Shown: positions 57,401 through 64,000 of the stretch, piece by piece
Numbering within the stretch: position 1 is the first letter of the stretch
Layout of the letters: every line of letters starts with the position of its first letter
Assembly: GCF_035582795.1 (NCBI RefSeq)
Contig: NC_134365.1
Location: forward strand, 81,077,635 to 81,141,634
Source: Mycteria americana
Lineage: Eukaryota > Chordata > Aves > Ciconiiformes > Ciconiidae
Length of the DNA: 64,000 bases
Direction of reading: 5' to 3'
The notes under the pieces: model-generated
Seen by the model: the letters and a program-made list of their open reading frames with translations, nothing else
What the model was told of the DNA's origin: nothing
Databases searched by the model: none
Translations under genes and position numbers: made by a program

Positions 57401-60400
57401 ATTAAAATACAGTTCTACATAGCTAACTGCAATCTTTTGTATTAATTGTAGAAGTTTTTATAGGGTACACTGGCAATACTTGGGTGGGTAATTAACTTCT
57501 CAGTTTATGGGTAGAAATGAGAAATCAAAAAAATTCTTAACATTAATCACTTTTTTGTTATTCCAGTCAAATTAAAAACAAGCAAACAAAACCCAAGCCA
57601 ACAACAACAAAAGTTTGGGGTCGCCCTCTTTTATTACAAACATTCTTGTCCTGTGAGGAAAAGATAGCTTTAGTTTTTAAAAAATTTATATGAAATGTAT
57701 TTTTCTTCAAAAATACACTTAACCGAGCCAAAACATGAATGAGTAGATTGGGCTTTAAGAAAAAGTGCATTTTGGAGACAAATATTGTATTTAAAATGGT
57801 ATTTTTAAATTTGAAGTGGGATTTTTTTGAAAAAATGTATAGTGCATCATTCTTAATCTTAGCAGTGGAATGTAGTAATTGATTACTTTTTTGAATGGGA
57901 ATGAAAATTTAGTCAAATGAACTCAACAGCTTTTTAAAATGCCTTGCTAGTTCAAGGCAGCTACTTATATGTGTTGGGTATACAAAGGAAGGTAAAAAAG
58001 CAGGCTTAGGAAAACCTTTTGTTATTTAGTTCTGATGACAATAAAACGGTCCACTCTTCAGATTTCTAAGAGAGTAGATCTCAATCTCTTGCACTTGTTT
58101 TAATTCCAGATTAGTTTCTTCACTTTGAACAGAATGGTTCTTGGTTGTTGGCTTGCTTTTGCTTGCAAATAAATTGCTGCATCCTCTAAAATGAAGCAGA
58201 AAATTCCTTTATACCTGTAAAAGAGGCTGTGGCCGTTGAAAGCTGGGTCTCCAGCTCAGATTGTTTGCTTTCCATCAGGCTTGTCCCAGGGCCTTGGGCA
58301 AGGACGTTGGTCTTGAGTTCTGACTATTTCTAAACTTCCACAAACTTGCAATGTGTGAAGTGAAAGAAAAGCTTTTAAATAGGTAAGGTCAAAGTGTTTT
58401 CAGGTGTTGAGTTTGAGAAAGCAAGCCCTCAGATAAACTGTTCGTATGGGGCATTTATATTTATGGATCGAGCATCTGTTGATGTCTTGCTCTGGTGTTC
58501 ATACAGCCTTTCCATTTTGGGGGAGCACTTGGTGGTAAGGCAGGGGAAGGCCACAGCAAAATGCTGCACATGAGGACTTGTGCTGCTTTCCCCGCTGCCT
58601 AGCTTTGAAACTTCAAATACCTGGTCGTGTGTGATCCTGAGGGAAATTTTGCTGTAAGTCATAATTACAGGGATGCAGATGTCCCTTGGAGGGAGTGTGG
58701 GAGCAAGTCACATGTGAAATCTTGTGCTTAAAATAGACGGCTTGATGGGTCTTCATTCGTGAGATGTCCTCCAGCATTTCTCTGTCTGTGACCCTCGCTG
58801 TTGTGGGTGACCGGGATCACAAAGAGAGGGACAATCTCCCAGGCGATCCTGGAATCAACTCTGAGGAATGCTTTGAACGCCGCAACAGGGACTGAGAGCT
58901 AGTGGGGAGAGCAAAGCACAGAATCTGTTTTTATAATAACCTCAGTTGTTAAGGAGGTAGGTTACTATGTTTTCATCCTTCAGGACTTTTTCAGAGTACA
59001 CAGGTTTGCAAAGTGCTGGAGACTTCTTCCATCCAGGATCATGTCCAAACATAAAGTGTTCTCATTGCTGCTTGCTTGGAAATATAAAACCTAAATAGCT
59101 TTGGTTATAATTTGAGATGGGCAATTTCAAATTATCAAATGTTTGAACAAGTCACTGCTCGGCATTGCTCAGATGACACATCCACTTTCTCACATGTGCA
59201 ATGGGTAAGTAAAATGGATGAGCTTAAACCCCATAAAACAGTTTTATTTCATGTTTGCAGTGGGCTAGGAGGATATATGTAGTATAGCATTAGTTGACCA
59301 TCCTTGTTGCCTGTTTCAAGCTCCAATAGAGAGAGGTTTTAAAGAAGTGTCTGGGTTCTGCTAGTATAAACTGGGAGAATGCGTATGGCATGTTGGTGGA
59401 CGTGCTTCCATGTGTGAGGCTGTAAGTCCTTCCTGGGAGGAAGAGGAGGACTCTCACCTGTTGAGCAGTAAGGTGGCATCCAGCTGATTGCTGCAGGGTC
59501 TAAGTAGCGATTCCTACCCTGACCCTTAATGATTACCCATCTTGACTTGTGGACACCTGCGTAACACTTTATGAAAACTTGATATTTATTCCTAGCTTAC
59601 ACTTTTCAGCAAATAGACATTTCAGCAAAGATAGTTATCTTTACACTTCTGCGCTAAAGATTACCCTCTTAGTACCTTAATCACTTTGTATGATTAGGCT
59701 TTTAGGATTAATTTCTGTTGACATATCTGCTTAAGACTTAAAGTGTTTGCTTACCAAATAATATCTTACGTTTTTGGATTATTATCAGATGCATTTTGTC
59801 TGCCAGTGAAAGTTAACTAAATAATCTGTGTAAAGAATATAAAATGTCATGCAATGGAAGAATAACCAGTATATTTTCTAGCTGAGTCATATACTGCTGC
59901 TGTGAATGGTATGCTGTGACTTAGCAGATCAGATAACTTCATCTTTATCAGGAGACTTGTCACTAACCTAATTACTGATTTTGAGAAAATGTTTGTGAGC
60001 GTGAATAGATTCCTCCCCCCTGTACTGTAATGAATGCAGTGCTTAGGTTTTATTCCTTGATAATAATTTTTATAGTTTTATATAAATTCTGTAGATGATC
60101 ATCAGCTCCATGCTAAGTTAAATTCTGCAGACCTATACCTTCAGCCACTAATGCAACCAAGAGTCTGCTTAAGATGATTTCTTGAGTTGGATCTCAAGTA
60201 CTGGTTGATGGAGCACTTAAGAGCTACTTGTTTAGCTGTGAATTAACTGAGAGCTGCTGGAAGATGCTGAACTGGCCAGTGCAATCAGCATTGCTGATTA
60301 GTAGTGCTGAACAGCGTTTCAGATAGCGATGTTTTAATCTGCCAAATTGTTCAAAACCTGCAGATGTCATGGTGAAGCCAGCTTTATCACAAACTTCTGA

Positions 60401-60864
60401 GTGGCTCAGTTTTTCACAGGGTATGAATGCTAGTGGCCATATTATGCTTGTATCTCCTTCCAAAGGAGGACCTCTCCATCACGCAATCTGGCAGTGCTTC
60501 TGTAGAGGTCTGCTGAATCCCTCTAATAAAAAAATCCAGAAATCTGAGGCCTTATTCTATATCAGGGCAAGTAATTGCAGCTATTTCCAATTCCAGGTCA
60601 AATCATTTTGTACCTGAACACTGATGCCAGGCAAGAATGATGTTATGATCCAAGTACTGTATTAAAAAGGGAGGAAGTTTTTCTATTTTCTGAAGTCTGA
60701 GTGAACTGAAATAGGAGCTTGGTCGGATTTCTGACAAATGCATGTCACTATTAATATTTCTATGACAAATTTTATGATTAATACTGTTCTGGGTCTTGAT
60801 TACATATGACTCCCTGAATAAAAACAAATCCCAACTGCTGAATGCTAATAGATCCCATCTCTTT

Positions 60865-61130
60865 ATAGAATCATAGAATGCTTTGGATTGGAAGGGACCT
60901 TTACAGGTCATCTAGTCCAACCCCCCTCCAAGAGCAGGGACATCTTTAACTACACCAGGTTGCTCAGAGCCCCATCCAACCTGAGCTTGAATGTTTCCAG
61001 GGATGAGGCCTCCACTACCTCTCTGAGCAACCTGTTCCAGTGCCTCACCACCCTCATTGTAAAAAAATTTCTCTCTTAAATCCAGTCTAAATCTGCCCTC
61101 CCTTAGTTTAAAACCATTGTTCCGTGATAA
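60865..61130 (-). mobile_element. CR1 LINE, 5'-truncated 3' end (reverse orientation)
   Basis: It starts with ATAGAATCATAGAATG, the reverse complement of the CR1 terminal repeat. It continues GGATTGGAAGGGACCTTTA, TCTAGTCCAACCCCCC, AGGTTGCTCAGAGCCCCATC, GCAACCTGTTCCAGTGCCTC and TTAAAACCATTGTTCC. The good match to consensus suggests a relatively young insertion. It is defective and antisense to CREBL2. Confidence 0.97.
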
Positions 61131-62539
61131 ATTCCCAAGGAATACAAAGGGAATAAGAAATGTTTGCTTGCTTGGTTTTTCTTGGTCTGCTGCCACGTTC
61201 AACATCAGCTAGCGCTTCTGCTTTGCCTTCTTTCTGTCACATCAGCATAGCAACTGAGTAGGCAAACATGACTAGAAGCCAGGGAGATATGGTAATGTGG
61301 GATGGTGGCAAAGGATTTATCAGGCCTTTTGCCTTTTTTTCCCCAGCTGGGTTGCTTAAGGTTACAGAAGGAGCTTCTAAATATTGGTGAGGAAAAACTG
61401 TTAAGGATGCAGGATTTGATTAAATAGCTTACCTAAGTAGCTGTGCAGGGTGATGCCTAATTCTATGGTGAACTCCAGTTCAGGATCTATGAAGACAGTA
61501 TGAGTCTGAAGGCAGATTATTAGGGTCTTGCTGCTTAAAGTCAGAGTTAAAAGGGAAGGAAGCTTTTCATTATTTCCATAGTCCTGGCGGTTAGAGCATT
61601 GGCAAGCAATGACCCAAGAGGTACAAGCCTTTTTCCTCCCATAAGAGAGCTTGTGTGCAGGGCTGCTGCAGTGGTAAAAGATCTTGGGGGAGAGAGCAAT
61701 TAGTAGATCTATCTGTGGAAAGCTCTCTAGAGTGACTAAAGGGAAAGTAGTTCATTGATATTGGTGGATACAGGATGCTGTTGCAATGTGCAAAGCAGTC
61801 TACACCAGTGTCTAATTTCCTTGCAGACTACAAAGCGCCTTTAACTGTTTTATGTCCACATATCTAGATCTGTCCATAAAAACATGCCTTTAAACTCAGA
61901 GTTTGTATGAGCCCACTTGATACCTTGTTTGCATAACAATTCACTCTCCCTTGCCCTTTTTATGTTTTTTGCGACCCCTCCCTTGAAAAAGGCATCAGCT
62001 ACATATAAGTATACACAAGATGCTTTGAAATAACAGGTCCTTAAAAATAAATTATTTTATGAGATTGTGGTGTTGGATGGATTTAACTGCTGTGAAGCTG
62101 TGCTGCTTGCGAGTGCTTTTCAATGCTGGTGCCTACCCAAGACGCTGGCTGTGGAAAGGTTGGGTGCTATTTCCAAGTAGTTTTAACTTGCTGGTTGTAA
62201 GAAACAGTGTGGTAGCAACTATTCACCTGCCTGACCTTTTGGTGAAAGGGCATGGCTGTGACATGCACAGGACTAAGACTTGAGTTATTATTTTGTTCAT
62301 ACAGCAGTATGTGGTGTTCTGGGACTCCAACCTCGAGTGCTAGCCCACTCTTCTAGAGGGTCAGAGCTCAAAGAGTGGCAAAGGTTTTTTTAAGAGAGCT
62401 GGAGTGTATGTCTCTACAAGACCTTATCTAGCTCTTGAATTCAAAGATTTACTTTAAACTACCTTGCATTGGCACAGAAAAACCTTAGGTGCTAAAAGTC
62501 TTTGAGAACTGAAGTACCTTGGCTGTAGTGTATAATGTA

Positions 62540-62833
62540 ATATCCAGAAATCTTTCGAGTGCAAGTAATAGGACAAGAGGAAATGGTCTCAAGTTGCACC
62601 AGGGGAGGTTTACACTGGATATTAGGAAATTTTTCTTCACTGAGAGGGTTATCAAGCATTGGAACAGGCTGCCCAGGGAAGTAGTTGAGTCGCCATCCCT
62701 GGAGGTATTTAAAGGACGTTTGGATGAGGTGCTTAGGGACATGGTATAGTGGTGGTCTTGGCAGTGTTAGGTTTATGGTTGGACTCGATGATCTTAAAGG
62801 TCTTTTCCAACCTATACGATTCTGTGATTCTGT
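62540..62833 (+). mobile_element. CR1 LINE, 5'-truncated 3' end
   Basis: The CR1 landmarks are: GTGCAAGTAATAGGACAAG, GGGGAGGTTTACACTGG, TTCTTCACTGAGAGGGTTAT, GGAACAGGCTGCCCAGGGAA, GTTGGACTCGATGATCTTAA and a terminal CGATTCTGTGATTCTG. It is truncated, in sense to CREBL2, and retains an accidental open frame (62,519-62,749) from CR1 ORF2 C-terminal sequence. Confidence 0.97.
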
Positions 62834-64000
62834 AATAATAGATAGCAAATTATGAGTGCCTGCAGCCTCTCCTGGGAAGACTACATGTATTTCTAACTCC
62901 TACTGAGCTAGGAGTATAAATCACACCATGCAGAAATATGAGTGTGGTTCTATGAGTGGACAGAGCCATCCTTGTCATGCCCGAAAGGTGACAGTTTCTT
63001 TCCTTTCTTTGGAGCTTCTTTCCCCCTTGGCCATGGGTGGTTAGTTTTATACTATTTTGGTGAATATAGTATCTGAACTAGAAGATCTTAAGGAGAGCAC
63101 CTTGGGTGGAGTGAATGAGTTATTCAAACTGTATTCAGCAGTTCAAATGTAAGAGATTGATTTTTTTCTTTGCTTTTCTGAATGTATTATGTTTGTTTCA
63201 TTATCACTAGATGCCCATTAAGTACTTTCTGTTCCTCCATTTGCTTATGGTAGGCAGCTACACCTGAATAAATTAGGAGAGGCAATAGAGGGTAGGATTA
63301 TGTTGGCATGTGATTGTTGACTCACTTTCCAAGGAAAGAATAGGCTCAATTGTATAATCCTTTTTTTCTTCATTCTAGCACATCAATTCACTATGTTATT
63401 GTTTTTATTGCAGCCTGCTAAGTTCATAGAACAAGTGACTTCTTTGAATGTCAAAGCTGACTTACTTTGTAGCATCACACAGTAAAAAGTGCCTTTTTTT
63501 AATTATGAACTCTGATATTTTGAACACTGCCTATTAGAAAAAGTACTGTCTGTACACAGTATGGTGAAACACTAAGTCAGCAGTGAAATTCTTGTATGTA
63601 GGTGTGCGTGTTAGGTCTGTTTCTCCGCACCCCCTCCATTCAAACAGTGTGGTCAGAATGCAAATAAAGAGAAATCCTCACTTCAGAAGGGAGGTGGGGT
63701 GTGTGGCTGACAAAATGCTTACAGGTTGATACTACCCGATGGCCAATGTACTGAATTTCAGACCATATTTAAGACTTTCATGTGCCATGCTCTCATGTTA
63801 AGAGTGAAATATTTGGGTGGGGAAGTGTAGGGTAAACATTGAGGAAACTATTCCCTTCTTTATTTGTAGCAAGAGAAGCTTTCTGACCTGTAAAAAAGGA
63901 GCCACAAGAAGAGGGGAAAATGATTGTACAACCTGCAGTCCGTAGGACAAGAAACTAGGGGGTTACAGTTCTGCAAGGGAGACCTAAATTAGGTGCTGGG

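Larger units (their letters stand above)
54427..64000 (+). other. CREBL2: CREBL2 intron 1 (to the window edge)
   Basis: Begins GTAAGG. No segment resembling the CREBL2 basic/leucine-zipper exons was found, so exon 2 lies beyond 64,000. The sequence is AT-rich with two CR1 copies (60,865-61,130 minus, 62,540-62,833 plus). A 248-codon antisense frame at 54,107-54,853 is an artefact of the GC-rich start. A pyrimidine-rich acceptor-like tract ends TTTTTCCTATAG at 57,060, but what follows is not CREBL2. Confidence 0.6.

Noticed and set aside
62492..62848. ORFs of up to 118 codons near 62.5-62.85 kb
   Set aside because: They are translations of the CR1 3' end, not host genes.
1..64000. tRNA genes, CRISPR arrays, operons, endogenous retrovirus proteins
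   Set aside because: No cloverleaf with a GGTTCRAATCC-type arm, no regularly spaced repeats and no retroviral motif was seen; a prokaryotic reading does not fit the CR1-bearing, spliced sequence.

Overview
This looks like nuclear DNA from a bird. There is no operon-like gene packing. Four recent chicken-repeat-1 (CR1) LINE 3' ends are present, with the typical ATTCTATGATTCTGTG-type end (near 11.9-12.2, 43.7-43.9, 60.9-61.1 and 62.5-62.8 kb). Two sharp CpG islands sit in otherwise AT-rich sequence, and there is a spliced-gene architecture with short exons. The species cannot be fixed from the sequence alone.

Layout. (1) 1-35.0 kb: AT-rich sequence without any long recognisable coding exon, read here as the first intron(s) of a gene on the minus strand. 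It holds one clean 51-nt exon candidate at 25,992-26,042 and weaker ones. (2) 34.4-36.3 kb: a CpG island with a NF-Y/CRE-like promoter module and a plausible minus-strand first exon ending in a GTAAGT donor at 35,044. (3) 36.3-42.1 kb: intergenic, with a MIR-like SINE. (4) 42.16-53.28 kb, plus strand: three exon-like segments that join in one open frame (all junctions phase 1). They end in a stop codon followed by AATAAA and predict a small protein of 103 residues that I do not recognise. (5) 53.8-54.5 kb: a second CpG island, with three ZNF143/THAP11-type motifs, a CCAAT box, GC boxes and a first coding exon reading MDDSK followed by a GTAAGG donor. (6) 54.4-64 kb: the first intron of that gene, with two CR1 copies.

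The MDDSK start ending exactly at a phase-0 donor fits CREBL2 (a small bZIP protein). In mammals the neighbour upstream of CREBL2, in divergent orientation, is DUSP16 (a MAPK phosphatase) with a long noncoding-first-exon intron. The minus-strand island at 35 kb fits DUSP16 in that position, but this is synteny-based inference: no DUSP16 coding exon lies in the window.

The item most worth following is the unrecognised three-exon gene between the two islands. Next are the three ZNF143-type sites in the CREBL2 promoter, the short upstream ORFs in the leaders of both flanking genes, and a 19-bp NF-Y palindrome next to an RFX-like inverted half-site in intron 1 of the new gene.
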